Shown: positions 17,197 to 26,258 of the stretch, in pieces
How the letters are laid out: each line of letters begins with the position of its first letter
How positions within the stretch are numbered: the stretch's first letter is position 1
Assembly (NCBI GenBank): GCA_963677605.2
Contig: CAXXDX010000007.1
Location: 558,001 to 622,000, forward strand
Source of the DNA: JAGLOK01 sp963677605
Lineage (GTDB): Bacteria; Bacillota; Clostridia; Christensenellales; UMGS416
Length of the DNA stretch: 64,000 nucleotides
Direction: 5' to 3'
Notes under the pieces: generated by a model
What the model saw: the letters and a program-made list of their open reading frames with translations, nothing else
Told to the model about the DNA's origin: nothing
The model's database searches: none
Translations under genes and position numbers: made by a program

Positions 17197-18816
17197 ATGG
17201 GTATAGAAAACTATTTGGAACTTGTAGCAGGTCTCACAATGTTTCTTTTCGGAATGCAAATGATGAGCGAAAAGCTGGAAAGCGCTGCCGGATCTAAATT
17301 TAGAAATATTCTTCAAACTCTTACTAAAAACAAATTTCTTGGATTAATAGTAGGTGCATTGTTTACAATGCTGATTCAATCTTCATCTGCTACGACTGTT
17401 ATGGCTGTTGGTCTTGTGAATGCAGGATTGATGAGTCTTGCGCAGTCGGTAGGTGTTATTTTCGGTGCAAACATCGGAACTACTATAACTGCTCAGCTTA
17501 TTGCGTTTAAGCTGACAAAGATAGCACCTGTTCTTATGTTTGCCGGAATAATTCTTATGGTATTTCAAAAAAAGAAATATCTTAAAAATATTGGAGCTGC
17601 AATTCTTGGGTTTGGGTTTTTATTTTTCGGGCTGAACACCATGTCTTCTGCGATGAAACCATTGAGAGAAATGGCGGAGTTTCAGCAATTGATGGTAAGA
17701 TTCGAGTCACCTCTTTTAGGCCTTGTTATAGGAATGGCAATGACTGCCGTAATTCAAAGCTCATCTGCATCGGTCGGAATACTTCAGGCATTGGCAATGC
17801 AGGAGTTGGTTGGAATAGAATCTGCCTTATTTATAATACTGGGAACAAATATAGGAACTTGTGTTACAGCACTTTTGGCATCAATAGGCACGAATAAAAA
17901 TGCAAAACGTGTTGCAATGATCCATCTGACTTTCAATGTTTTCGGAGCAGTGCTTATGACGGCTGCTGCGTACTTTTTGCCTATTGCAGACTGGATTAAA
18001 GCGCTTTCTCCCAATAATACCGTGAGGCAAATTGCAAATGCGCATATGGGATTTAAGATTGTTGAAACACTAATATTTTTCCCGATGAGTCCTATCCTTG
18101 TAAAAGTGGCTAAGAAGATTATAAAAGGCGAAGAATCGGAAAAAGAGCCAAAGAGACTTATGTTTGTGGAAGACCGATTGTTTGCGACTCCGACGGTCCT
18201 TGTTGCACAGCTTATAAAAGAAGTGGAAAGAATGTCGAAAATTGCGGAAAATGCAATATCAAATGCGATTGACGCTTTCCTTAACAAAAATCAGGAACTT
18301 GCGGAAAAAGTGTTTGATGATGAAAGTGTCACGGATTTTTTAAATCATGAGATAACGGGGTATCTTGTTAAAACAAGCCAATTGGAGCTTTCGGCCGCTG
18401 ATGCGAAGCTTGTCGGTGCTATGTATCATGTAATAAATGATCTTGAAAGAATTGGCGATCATGCGGAAAACATTGCAGAATTTGCACAAGCACGCATTGA
18501 AAATAAGAAACTTGTTTTTTCAGAAAAAGCCGTTGAAGAAGTGAAGGAAATGGCGGACAAGGTATTTTATATTCTTAAGCATGCTAATTCGATATTCAGG
18601 GACGGAGATGGCGAAAAGGCATCAGAAGAGATCGCTCCGCTTGAACAAGAGATAGATGACATGGAAAAGAAGCTTAAAAAAAGACATGTTAAAAGACTAA
18701 AAAACGGAAAATGTTCACCCCGTGCGGGTACTATATTTGTTGAGGTTCTGTCAAATCTTGAGCGTGTTGCAGATCATTCCACAAATATTGCATATTCGCT
18801 TCTGGATGAAGGCTGA
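17197..18816 (+). CDS. Na/Pi cotransporter family protein with C-terminal PhoU-like domain (copy 2)
   Basis: 539 residues and alignable end to end with the preceding gene: same QSSSATT and QSSSAS repeats in the membrane domain, same LERIGDHAENIAEFAQARIENK in the PhoU-like domain. AGGAGAGG precedes the ATG. The pair looks like a tandem duplication that has since diverged, most in the membrane-domain loops and the C-terminal helices. Probable sodium-phosphate symport; substrate division between the copies is unknown. Confidence 0.93.
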   Translation: MGIENYLELVAGLTMFLFGMQMMSEKLESAAGSKFRNILQTLTKNKFLGLIVGALFTMLIQSSSATTVMAVGLVNAGLMSLAQSVGVIFGANIGTTITAQLIAFKLTKIAPVLMFAGIILMVFQKKKYLKNIGAAILGFGFLFFGLNTMSSAMKPLREMAEFQQLMVRFESPLLGLVIGMAMTAVIQSSSASVGILQALAMQELVGIESALFIILGTNIGTCVTALLASIGTNKNAKRVAMIHLTFNVFGAVLMTAAAYFLPIADWIKALSPNNTVRQIANAHMGFKIVETLIFFPMSPILVKVAKKIIKGEESEKEPKRLMFVEDRLFATPTVLVAQLIKEVERMSKIAENAISNAIDAFLNKNQELAEKVFDDESVTDFLNHEITGYLVKTSQLELSAADAKLVGAMYHVINDLERIGDHAENIAEFAQARIENKKLVFSEKAVEEVKEMADKVFYILKHANSIFRDGDGEKASEEIAPLEQEIDDMEKKLKKRHVKRLKNGKCSPRAGTIFVEVLSNLERVADHSTNIAYSLLDEG

Positions 18817-18835
18817 AAATATCTCGTTTTAGTAA

Positions 18836-18864
18836 TTGACTAATATAGCACCTTGTGATAAAAT
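18836..18864 (+). promoter_or_regulatory. Promoter of the rplU operon
   Basis: TTGACT (18836-18841), an exact 17-base spacer and TAAAAT (18859-18864) with a TG extended -10. It starts a leader of about 80 bases. Confidence 0.8.
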
Positions 18865-18869
18865 TGCAT

Positions 18870-18949
18870 GAATAGCCGCACGGAACAGGCACAAAAGAGG
18901 CATTATGCCCGCCTTATGACGGCGAGCCCTAATAGTAGGAGGTAATATT
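18870..18949 (+). ncRNA. Ribosomal protein L21 leader
   Basis: The leader between the rplU promoter and start contains nested stems: AGGC (near 18898) with the late GAGCCCT, enclosing CGCC...GGCG, before the AGGAGG ribosome binding site. This is the position and pattern of the L21 leader common in Firmicutes, through which L21 is thought to control its own operon. The fold was drawn by eye. Confidence 0.7.
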
Positions 18950-19291
18950 ATGTACGCTGTAATCGCATCGGGCGGAAAACAGCATAAAGTTATGGTCGGC
19001 GACACTGTATATGTGGAAAAGCTCGACGTAAAAGATGGCGCAAAAGTCACTTTTGACACAATGCTTTATGCAAACGGCGACGAAGTCATCGTCGGAAGCC
19101 CGTTGGTTAAGGATGTAAAAGTTACAGGCAAAGTAGTTAAACAGGTTAAAAGTTCAAAAGTTATCGTGTTTAAGTATAAGCCTAAAAAGAATATCCGCAA
19201 GAAAACAGGACACAGGCAGCCATACACAGTGATAGAAATCACAGGCATCAAAAAAGCTGCAAAGAAAAAAACTGAAGAAGCCGAAAAATAA
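18950..19291 (+). CDS. rplU: 50S ribosomal protein L21
   Basis: 113 residues with the typical start MYAVIASGGKQHKV and the RNA-binding KVIVFKYKPKKNIRKKTGHRQPYT. A lysine-rich C-terminal tail (KKAAKKKTEEAEK) extends beyond the usual end at about 102. First gene of the operon, 30 bases before rpmA. In most Firmicutes the Prp protease gene lies between these two genes; there is no space for it here. Confidence 0.98.
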   Translation: MYAVIASGGKQHKVMVGDTVYVEKLDVKDGAKVTFDTMLYANGDEVIVGSPLVKDVKVTGKVVKQVKSSKVIVFKYKPKKNIRKKTGHRQPYTVIEITGIKKAAKKKTEEAEK

Positions 19292-19321
19292 CTGAAAGAT
19301 ATCGCAAAGGAGGCGAGAGAT

Positions 19322-19582
19322 ATGGCACATAAGAAGGGCGTTGGCTCGTCAAAGAACGGCCGCGAGAGCGCAAGTAAACGTCTCGGAACCAAATGCGGTG
19401 ACGGACAGTTGGTCAGCGCAGGCTCCATTATAGTGCGCCAGAGGGGCACAAAAATCCATCCCGGAAATAACGTCGGCATCGGCGGGGATGACACACTTTT
19501 CTCAAAGGTAGACGGAACAGTCAAGTTTGAAAGAAAAGATAAAAAGCGCAAACAGGTAAGTGTTTATCCTGTCGCGCAGTAA
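19322..19582 (+). CDS. rpmA: 50S ribosomal protein L27
   Basis: 86 residues starting directly at MAHKKGVGSSKNGRES, with AAGGAGG in front. Bacilli and most Clostridia make L27 with a short N-terminal extension ending FAHKKG that protease Prp removes; none is present and no in-frame upstream start exists near the ribosome binding site. The start therefore encodes the mature-type protein, which reaches the peptidyl transferase centre. Confidence 0.98.
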   Translation: MAHKKGVGSSKNGRESASKRLGTKCGDGQLVSAGSIIVRQRGTKIHPGNNVGIGGDDTLFSKVDGTVKFERKDKKRKQVSVYPVAQ

Positions 19583-19592
19583 AGCTAAATAC

Positions 19593-19622
19593 AAGCCGCT
19601 CCGTTTGAGCGGTTTTGTTTTA
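19593..19622 (+). terminator. Intrinsic terminator after rpmA
   Basis: The stem CCGCTC (19596-19601) with GAGCGG (19607-19612), extended by weaker pairs, then TTTTGTTTT. It lies in the short guaB leader and separates the ribosomal genes from guaB. Confidence 0.85.
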
Positions 19623-19653
19623 TAAACATAATTACATTAGAAGGATGATTAGT

Positions 19654-21108
19654 ATGAGTGAAAAAATAGTAAAACAAGGTTTAACATTCGATGATGTTTT
19701 ATTAATTCCGGCAAAAAGTAAAGTCTTGCCCAAGGAGGTAAGCCTGACAACTCAGCTTGCGCCAAAGATTAAGCTGAACATTCCTCTTATGTCAGCAGCT
19801 ATGGATACTGTAACTGACGGCAGGATGGCTATCGCTATTGCTCGCGAAGGCGGGCTTGGCATAATCCACAAAAATATGACGATTGCCCAGCAGGCTGCTC
19901 AGGTGGACAAGGTAAAACGCAGCGAGCACGGCGTTATAACGGATCCATTCTTCTTATCACCTGATCATAGGATATCCGACGCTATGTCACTTATGGAAAG
20001 GTATCGCATCTCGGGCGTTCCGATTACAAAAGATGGTATTCTGGTCGGCATTATAACAAACCGTGACCTTCGCTTTGAAACAGATTTTTCAAAACTTATA
20101 AGCGAGGCTATGACTTCAGACGGGCTGGTAACGGCACCTGAGGGAACTGACCTTGAAGAAGCTAAGAACATACTCGCAAAACATAGGATTGAAAAGCTTC
20201 CCATAGTTGATGATCACGGTGCTCTCAAAGGTCTTATAACTATCAAAGATATTGAAAAAGCCATTAAATATCCAAACAGCGCAAAAGATGATAACGGCAG
20301 ACTTCTTGCAGGTGCTGCGGTCGGCACATCCGGCGACATGCACGAAAGAGTTGCAGAGCTTGTTAACCAGAAGGTTGATGTAATAGCTATAGACACAGCA
20401 CATGGGCATTCGGTATATGTATTGAAAGCTGTGGAAGATATTAAAACTAAGTATCCTGACCTCACAATCATAGCTGGTAACGTTGCAACAGCGGAAGCTA
20501 CAGAAGATATTATAAAAGCCGGAGCAGATATAGTAAAAGTCGGTATTGGCCCGGGATCAATATGTACCACACGCGTTGTTGCAGGCATCGGTGTTCCGCA
20601 GATTACAGCTGTTTTGGACTGTGCAGAAGCTGCTGCCAAATATGGTAAGAAAATAATAGCAGACGGCGGAGTTAAGTTCAGCGGAGATATCGTAAAGGCA
20701 ATTGCAGCCGGTGCGGGAGCTGTTATGCTTGGCTCGGTGCTTGCAGGAACTGAAGAAAGCCCCGGAGAAACCGAGATATATCAGGGAAGGTCATTTAAGG
20801 TATATCGCGGCATGGGCTCAATCGGAGCTATGAAAGAAGGAAGTTCGGACAGATACTTCCAGGAAGACCAGAGAAAGCTTGTACCGGAAGGTGTTGAAGG
20901 CCGCGTACCGTTTAAAGGACCTCTTTCAGACACTATATTCCAGCTCGTCGGCGGGCTCCGCTCTGGCATGGGATACTGCGGTGCTGACAGCATTGAAGCA
21001 CTTGCAAGAGACGGAAAGTTTGTTCAGATAACAAGTGCTGGTCTTACAGAAAGCCACCCTCATGATATATATATCACTAAGGAATCACCGAATTATTCAG
21101 CGAGATAA
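19654..21108 (+). CDS. guaB: IMP dehydrogenase
   Basis: 484 residues from ATG 19654 (GAAGGATG upstream). The TIM barrel starts with LTFDDVLLIPAKS; two CBS domains are inserted at about 95-205; the catalytic Cys is in GPGSICTTRVV, and the flap segment EGRVPFKGP is present. It oxidises IMP to XMP with NAD, the first step to GMP. guaA, the next step, lies 1.2 kb downstream with a DegV gene between. Confidence 0.98.
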   Translation: MSEKIVKQGLTFDDVLLIPAKSKVLPKEVSLTTQLAPKIKLNIPLMSAAMDTVTDGRMAIAIAREGGLGIIHKNMTIAQQAAQVDKVKRSEHGVITDPFFLSPDHRISDAMSLMERYRISGVPITKDGILVGIITNRDLRFETDFSKLISEAMTSDGLVTAPEGTDLEEAKNILAKHRIEKLPIVDDHGALKGLITIKDIEKAIKYPNSAKDDNGRLLAGAAVGTSGDMHERVAELVNQKVDVIAIDTAHGHSVYVLKAVEDIKTKYPDLTIIAGNVATAEATEDIIKAGADIVKVGIGPGSICTTRVVAGIGVPQITAVLDCAEAAAKYGKKIIADGGVKFSGDIVKAIAAGAGAVMLGSVLAGTEESPGETEIYQGRSFKVYRGMGSIGAMKEGSSDRYFQEDQRKLVPEGVEGRVPFKGPLSDTIFQLVGGLRSGMGYCGADSIEALARDGKFVQITSAGLTESHPHDIYITKESPNYSAR

Positions 21109-21137
21109 TTCGTAATACAAAATATTTGATAATTAAA

Positions 21138-21181
21138 CGGAAATGTTATAAAATAATCGGGTATAACATTTCCGAAATTTT
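21138..21181 (+). terminator. Terminator after guaB
   Basis: A perfect 13-bp stem, 21138-21150 with 21162-21174, 11-base loop, then AAATTTTT. It starts 30 bases after the guaB stop. Confidence 0.8.
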
Positions 21182-21250
21182 TATAAAACGGACAGTAATT
21201 TTTACTTCAAAATCTAATATTGGCAAGTCTTTACTCTAGCTGATTGGATA

Positions 21251-21278
21251 TTGACAACGCACTCATATATGTAATAAT
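21251..21278 (+). promoter_or_regulatory. Probable promoter of the degV-guaA operon
   Basis: Consensus TTGACA (21251-21256), 16-base spacer, AATAAT (21273-21278). This predicts a leader of about 200 bases before the DegV start. Confidence 0.5.
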
Positions 21279-21485
21279 GAACTGTGAGTGCTCGGGCATA
21301 TAAAGTATTCGGATATTATACAGAATGCTAAGGCCGATTGTTAATTCTCTGTTTGCAAATTGCAATTAAGATAAATTCCAAATCAGCTAAAAGTGCATTG
21401 ACACATTGTGACGGATTTGCGTTTGCCGTTAAATTATGAGCGGCAAATTCTTTGTCTGCGCAAAACAATAAGAGGAGATTTGCCT

Positions 21486-22334
21486 ATGAATGTGAAAGTT
21501 ATTGCGGATTCGACATGCGACCTGCCAAAAGAAATTATTAATAAATATGATATCGATATCGTTCCGCTGTATGTCATTCTGGACGAGAAGAGCTATAAAG
21601 ATTCTTTAGAGATTACTGTTGATGAACTGATAAATTGGTCAAACGAAACAAACCAGTCGCCCAAGACTTCAGCCCCATCGGTTGATGATTTTATGAAGGC
21701 ATTTCAGCCTTACGTGGATAAAGGACAGGATATAGTATTTGTCTGTATATCTTCCGAGCTTTCCGCGACGTGCCAAAATGCATATATCGCAGCTGGAATG
21801 ATAGATAGCGTAAAAGTTAAAGTGATTGACAGCAGAAATGTTTCCGTTGGTACAGGCATAGTAGCCTATAAAGCTGCGATGCTGGCAGAAGAAGGACTGA
21901 GCACCGAAGAGATTGACATGAAGCTTGCGGATTTCATTCCCAGAGTTTTCACGGGATTCGTGCTTGACAAGCTGGATTTTTTAAGGCGCGGAGGACGATG
22001 CTCAACTCTGCAGGCTTTTGCGGCAACATCGCTTAAACTGCGGCCTGAGCTTATAGTAAAAGAAGGAAAGATTATTTCAGGCAGCAAACTCAGAGGTTCG
22101 ATGGATAAAGTAGTAAAAAGTTACTTTACCAAGAAGACAGCTGATTTGCATGAAATCGATCCTGAGTTTGCATTCGTAGTAAAAACACGCGATGATATGG
22201 GACTTAGCCCTATGTCATATGATATAGTTAATGACACGGGTTATTTTAAAGATATAATTAAAAGCAATGCAGGATGTGTGATAACCGCACATAGCGGACC
22301 TAATACATATGGATTGTTTTATGTAAAAAAATAG
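21486..22334 (+). CDS. DegV family fatty-acid-binding protein
   Basis: 282 residues from ATG 21486 (AGAGGAG upstream); the open frame continues further upstream without a ribosome binding site. The signature VIADSTCDLP and the second-domain LDKLDFLRRGGRCSTLQAF are typical. DegV/FakB proteins bind a fatty acid and present it to the kinase FakA. No fakA is in the window. It lies 19 bases upstream of guaA, so the two are probably cotranscribed, an association with no obvious biochemical reason. Confidence 0.93.
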   Translation: MNVKVIADSTCDLPKEIINKYDIDIVPLYVILDEKSYKDSLEITVDELINWSNETNQSPKTSAPSVDDFMKAFQPYVDKGQDIVFVCISSELSATCQNAYIAAGMIDSVKVKVIDSRNVSVGTGIVAYKAAMLAEEGLSTEEIDMKLADFIPRVFTGFVLDKLDFLRRGGRCSTLQAFAATSLKLRPELIVKEGKIISGSKLRGSMDKVVKSYFTKKTADLHEIDPEFAFVVKTRDDMGLSPMSYDIVNDTGYFKDIIKSNAGCVITAHSGPNTYGLFYVKK

Positions 22335-22353
22335 TTTAAAGGATTTAAAACTA

Positions 22354-23883
22354 ATGCAGCAGAAAATTATCGTACTTGATTTTGGCGGACAATACAATCA
22401 GCTTATCGCACGGCGCGTGCGTGAAGCCAATGTTTACAGCGAGATTTTCGCTTACACATCATCGATAGATCGTATACGCGAATTTAATCCCACAGGGATA
22501 ATTTTGACCGGCGGGCCAAAATCGGTTTATGATGAAGGGGCCCCACAGGTCAGCCGCGAGCTATTTGAATTGGGAGTGCCTATTCTGGGTATCTGCTACG
22601 GTAACCATATCATGGCGCACACTCTCGGCGGTGTTGTAAAGAGCGCAAACCTTAGAGAGTACGGTCATACCGAAGTAAAGTTTGATACAGACTGTGAGCT
22701 GTTTAAAGATATACCTGAAACGGCAATCTGCTGGATGAGCCATACTGACCAGCTGGACAAAGTTCCGGAAGGATTTAAACCGGCTGCCAGCACATCAACC
22801 TGTCCTATTGCTGCAATGTACGATGAAAAACGAAAGTTTTACAGCGTTCAGTTTCATCCTGAGGTTCAGCATACACAGTTTGGGCAGAAGATGCTTGAAA
22901 ACTTCCTTTATGAAGTTTGCGGATGTACAAAAGACTGGACAATGGCAAATATCGCGCAGGAAAGCATTGATGCTATAAAGAAGCAGGTAGGAGACAAGAA
23001 GGTGCTTCTTGCATTGTCCGGCGGAGTGGACTCTTCGGTTGCGGCAGCTATGTTGTCAAAGGCTTTAGGCAGCAACTTAACATGTATATTTGTAGACCAT
23101 GGTTTATTAAGAAAAGATGAAGGCGATGAAGTTGAAGAACGCTTCTCGGGATTCGATTTCAATTTTGTAAGAGTAAATGCCGAAGACAGGTTTTTAGGAA
23201 AATTAAAAGATGTAACTGATCCGGAGCAAAAACGCAAAATAATAGGCGAAGAGTTTATACGGGTTTTTGAGGAAGAGGCAAGAAAAATAGGCCATGTGGA
23301 TTTCCTTGCGCAGGGAACGATTTATCCTGATGTTGTAGAATCCGGCGATGGTCATGCCGATACTATAAAAAGCCATCATAATGTTGGCGGTCTTCCCGAC
23401 GTGGTTGATTTTGATGACATAATTGAACCGCTCCGTGATTTATTTAAGGATGAAGTTCGTGCGGTGGGGCTTGAACTGGGTCTTGATGAAGACTTAGTTT
23501 GGCGTCAGCCTTTCCCCGGACCTGGACTTGCCATCCGTATAATTGGCGACATTACAAAAGAAAAGCTGGACACTTTGCGGGAAGCGGACTGGATATTCCG
23601 CAACGAGATTGCAAAAGCCGGTTTGGACCGTGATATATGGCAGTATTTTGCCGCATTAACCAACGTGAAAACGGTTGGAGTTATGGGAGATGCCAGAACA
23701 TACGACCATGTACTTGCTTTGCGCGCTGTAACGAGTGTGGACGCGATGACAGCTGATTGGGCACGTATTCCCTATGAAGTGCTTGCCAAGATATCAAACA
23801 TGATTATAAACGAGGTTAAAGGTATTAACCGAGTTGTGTATGATATAACTAGTAAGCCGCCGGGAACTATCGAGTGGGAATGA
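22354..23883 (+). CDS. guaA: GMP synthase (glutamine-hydrolysing)
   Basis: 509 residues. The amidotransferase domain (about 1-190) has the catalytic Cys in GICYGNH and the His/Glu in FHPEVQHT. The ATP pyrophosphatase domain has the P-loop LSGGVDSSVAA, and the C-terminal dimerisation domain ends in ITSKPPGTIEWE, the classical GuaA end. It converts XMP to GMP. It lies close to guaB and cotranscribed with the DegV gene. Confidence 0.98.
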   Translation: MQQKIIVLDFGGQYNQLIARRVREANVYSEIFAYTSSIDRIREFNPTGIILTGGPKSVYDEGAPQVSRELFELGVPILGICYGNHIMAHTLGGVVKSANLREYGHTEVKFDTDCELFKDIPETAICWMSHTDQLDKVPEGFKPAASTSTCPIAAMYDEKRKFYSVQFHPEVQHTQFGQKMLENFLYEVCGCTKDWTMANIAQESIDAIKKQVGDKKVLLALSGGVDSSVAAAMLSKALGSNLTCIFVDHGLLRKDEGDEVEERFSGFDFNFVRVNAEDRFLGKLKDVTDPEQKRKIIGEEFIRVFEEEARKIGHVDFLAQGTIYPDVVESGDGHADTIKSHHNVGGLPDVVDFDDIIEPLRDLFKDEVRAVGLELGLDEDLVWRQPFPGPGLAIRIIGDITKEKLDTLREADWIFRNEIAKAGLDRDIWQYFAALTNVKTVGVMGDARTYDHVLALRAVTSVDAMTADWARIPYEVLAKISNMIINEVKGINRVVYDITSKPPGTIEWE

Positions 23884-23931
23884 CACAAATCTTATTAAAT
23901 ATTTCTATTTGTATTAAATCATATAAAATTT

Positions 23932-23970
23932 GAGCCGGTATCTACGTATTATACGTATTTCAGGCTTTTT
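23932..23970 (+). terminator. Probable terminator after guaA
   Basis: AGCC (23933-23936) pairs with GGCT (23963-23966), enclosing an inner ACGTA/TACGT stem, followed by TTTTT. The outer stem is short, so confidence is moderate. Confidence 0.55.
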
Positions 23971-24075
23971 GATGTAGTGACTTATATTTTTATAGGCAAA
24001 TTCATATTTTAACTTATTAAAAATATGGTCACACATATTTGGTTACTATAATAAAATCAGAGAATAAACTATAAA

Positions 24076-24119
24076 GCATAAAAAAGGCAATAACAACCCG
24101 TTAATGTCTTTTTTTATGC
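24076..24119. repeat. Long hairpin rich in A/T pairs
   Basis: GCATAAAAAAGG (24076-24087) pairs with the stretch 24108-24119 through GC ends and six A-T pairs, with a 20-base loop. The right arm carries seven T residues, so it could act as a terminator for either strand or as a leader attenuator for the downstream permease genes. Confidence 0.5.
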
Positions 24120-24233
24120 CCAATTTCCGATTTTGAACCCTTACGAATTTTGAACCTTTAAAAATAAATATTGAAATCATACAATAAAAACATCAGAAAA
24201 CTGGTGAATATCACTAATTTGTGGGGGCTGGCA

Positions 24234-25154
24234 ATGTCAAAGAACAAAACGGAACTAACACTAGGTAAAAAGATCGTCAGAGACAAGTATCTTATTTTAA
24301 TGTTTCTGCCGGTATTAGCTTACTACATCATTTTTTGTTACGTGCCTATGACCGGAATAGTAATGGCTTTTAAAACGAACACAATGGGGCATGGAATTTG
24401 GGGCGGAGAATGGGTAGGACTTCAATGGTTTGAAAAGTTTTTTAATTCAATCTATTGCTTTCGTGTTATTCGCAATACTTTCATGCTGGCCTTTCTTTCT
24501 ATTATCTTTGGGTTCCCTGTGCCGATAATTTTCGCACTTGCGATTAACGAGATAAGAAGATCCGCGGTTAGAAGAGTGGCCCAGACGTTTACTTATTTGC
24601 CCTACTTTATATCAACCGTTGTAGTTGTTGGCATGATAGTAAACTTTCTTGCGACCGATGGTGTAATAAACAGCGTTATAACATCGCTTGGCGGCGATAA
24701 AATAAATTTTATGCTGGATCCGAAATATTTCAGAACGATTTATGTTTCATCGGGAATATGGCAGACGTTTGGATTTAACTCCGTCATTTACATTGCTGCA
24801 ATAAACGGAATAAGCCCGGAGCTGTATGAATCTGCAAGAATGGACGGTGCAAATAAGTTTAAAGAAATGTGGCATGTGACTCTGCCTGCATTGCTGCCTA
24901 CAGTAATTGTGCTTTTGATCCTGTCTGTCGGAAGAATACTGAGCATTGGTTTTGAAAAAGTATATTTGATGTACAATCCGGCGATCTATGAGACGGCCGA
25001 TGTGCTTTCAACATTCGTATATAGGCAAGGCATAGAAGACAAAAACTTCAACTATGCCGCTTCGATTGGTTTATTTAACTCAGTATTTAATTTCATAGTA
25101 GTTATGATTGTAAATTCACTGAGCAAACGCGCTGTAAACATGTCACTTTGGTGA
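24234..25154 (+). CDS. LplB/YteP-type sugar ABC transporter permease
   Basis: 306 residues from ATG 24234 (GGGGG upstream). Six membrane helices and the cytoplasmic EAA loop ESARMDGANKFKEMWHVTLPAL. It opens with the polysaccharide-permease pattern KKIVRDKYLILMFLPVLAYYIIFCYVPMTGIVMAF, as in B. subtilis LplB/YteP, which import pectin-derived oligosaccharides. Forms a complex with the next permease and the binding protein at 26259. No ATPase gene is in the cluster, so a shared MsmX-type ATPase encoded elsewhere is expected. Confidence 0.92.
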   Translation: MSKNKTELTLGKKIVRDKYLILMFLPVLAYYIIFCYVPMTGIVMAFKTNTMGHGIWGGEWVGLQWFEKFFNSIYCFRVIRNTFMLAFLSIIFGFPVPIIFALAINEIRRSAVRRVAQTFTYLPYFISTVVVVGMIVNFLATDGVINSVITSLGGDKINFMLDPKYFRTIYVSSGIWQTFGFNSVIYIAAINGISPELYESARMDGANKFKEMWHVTLPALLPTVIVLLILSVGRILSIGFEKVYLMYNPAIYETADVLSTFVYRQGIEDKNFNYAASIGLFNSVFNFIVVMIVNSLSKRAVNMSLW

Positions 25155-25175
25155 TTTAGATATTTAGGAGAAAGT

Positions 25176-26060
25176 ATGATAAAAAGAACATTTGCTGACA
25201 GAATATTTTATTTTATAGTCTACGCTATTGTAACAGTGGCGGTCGCAGTAACGCTGTTTCCGTTTTTATACGTAATTAGCGTATCGCTCAGTTCAGTGCA
25301 GGCGATTAATACAAGGTTTATAACATTTTTCCCGATAGACATTAGTTTTTCGGGCTATGCAATGGTTTTAAAATATCCCGAGCTTTGGTCATCGTATTAC
25401 AACACACTATGGTATACCGTTGTCGGAACAATACTTAATCTTCTTTTCACCTGTCTTGCCGCATTTCCGCTTTCAAGAAGAAGGTTTTTCCTTAGAAGGA
25501 AGCTTAATTTCTTTATAGCTTTTACTATGTACTTTTCAGGCGGATTGATACCTTTTTATATGCTGGTTACGAGTTTGGGTTTGTATAATACGCGATGGGT
25601 TATGGTTTTGCCGGTGCTTCTTAGTACATTCAATGTTATGATTTGCCGCTCGGCAATGGAGGGCGTTCCGGAAGAGCTTTTTGAAAGCGCGTCAATCGAT
25701 GGAGCTAATGACATAAGAAAGATGATTGTTATTGCGGTTCCGCTAATAAAACCCACACTGGCAGTACTTACACTCTATTATGCCGTGTTTCATTGGAATG
25801 ATTTCTTTTCGGCAGTGTTGTTTTTGGGGAACACAAAGCTCCAGCCGCTGCAGATATTCTTAAGGCGTGTTTTGATAATGGCGTCTCCTGAGATTATGCA
25901 GCAGATGAATTCTGGAGATATATCGACTTTGCTTGCGGTATCTACAATACAGGTTCGGTATGTTTCCATCGTGGTTTCCGTTATACCGATAGTTATTTTC
26001 TATCCGTTTATACAGCGGTATTTTGTAAAAGGAATTATGCTTGGAGCAGTTAAAGGATAA
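25176..26060 (+). CDS. LplC/YtcP-type carbohydrate ABC transporter permease
   Basis: 294 residues, six membrane helices, EAA loop ESASIDGANDIRKMIVIAVPLIKP, and the late motif RYVSIVVSVIPIVIFYPFIQRYFVKGIMLGAVKG, which is diagnostic for the LplC/YtcP family. It pairs with the permease 21 bases upstream. AGGAGAAAGT precedes the ATG. Confidence 0.93.
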   Translation: MIKRTFADRIFYFIVYAIVTVAVAVTLFPFLYVISVSLSSVQAINTRFITFFPIDISFSGYAMVLKYPELWSSYYNTLWYTVVGTILNLLFTCLAAFPLSRRRFFLRRKLNFFIAFTMYFSGGLIPFYMLVTSLGLYNTRWVMVLPVLLSTFNVMICRSAMEGVPEELFESASIDGANDIRKMIVIAVPLIKPTLAVLTLYYAVFHWNDFFSAVLFLGNTKLQPLQIFLRRVLIMASPEIMQQMNSGDISTLLAVSTIQVRYVSIVVSVIPIVIFYPFIQRYFVKGIMLGAVKG

Positions 26061-26258
26061 AGATTCTTACTGGAATCGCAGACAATATAACATAATCGCC
26101 GAGTGCACCGGTAAATATGTAACCCGTAATGTTTGTTGTTTTCGGTAAATAAAAACCAATATATTTGATTAATGTAAGGGGGAATGCAAAAAAATAATAA
26201 AACATCTTTAATTATATCTGACAGTACAGTAACATTAATAATTAAGAAGGAGAATAAA

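Larger units (their letters stand above)
21109..21485. other. Intergenic region between guaB and the DegV gene
   Basis: It holds the guaB terminator (21138-21181), a promoter (21251-21278), a small CACTC/GAGTG inverted repeat overlapping that promoter, and a hairpin TTTGCCG (21422-21428)/CGGCAAA (21441-21447) 40 bases before the DegV start. Purine-riboswitch consensus loops were looked for and not found. No coding potential is evident. Confidence 0.6.
23884..24233. other. Intergenic region between guaA and the pectin-type locus
   Basis: It contains a probable guaA terminator (23932-23970) and a long A/T-rich hairpin (24076-24119), then about 110 AT-rich bases before the first permease. No clear promoter with both boxes was found, and no coding frame. 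Confidence 0.5.

Noticed and set aside
21250..21290. A purine-riboswitch-like stem upstream of the degV-guaA operon.
   Set aside because: The conserved junction and loop bases of purine riboswitches are not present, and the segment overlaps the promoter itself.
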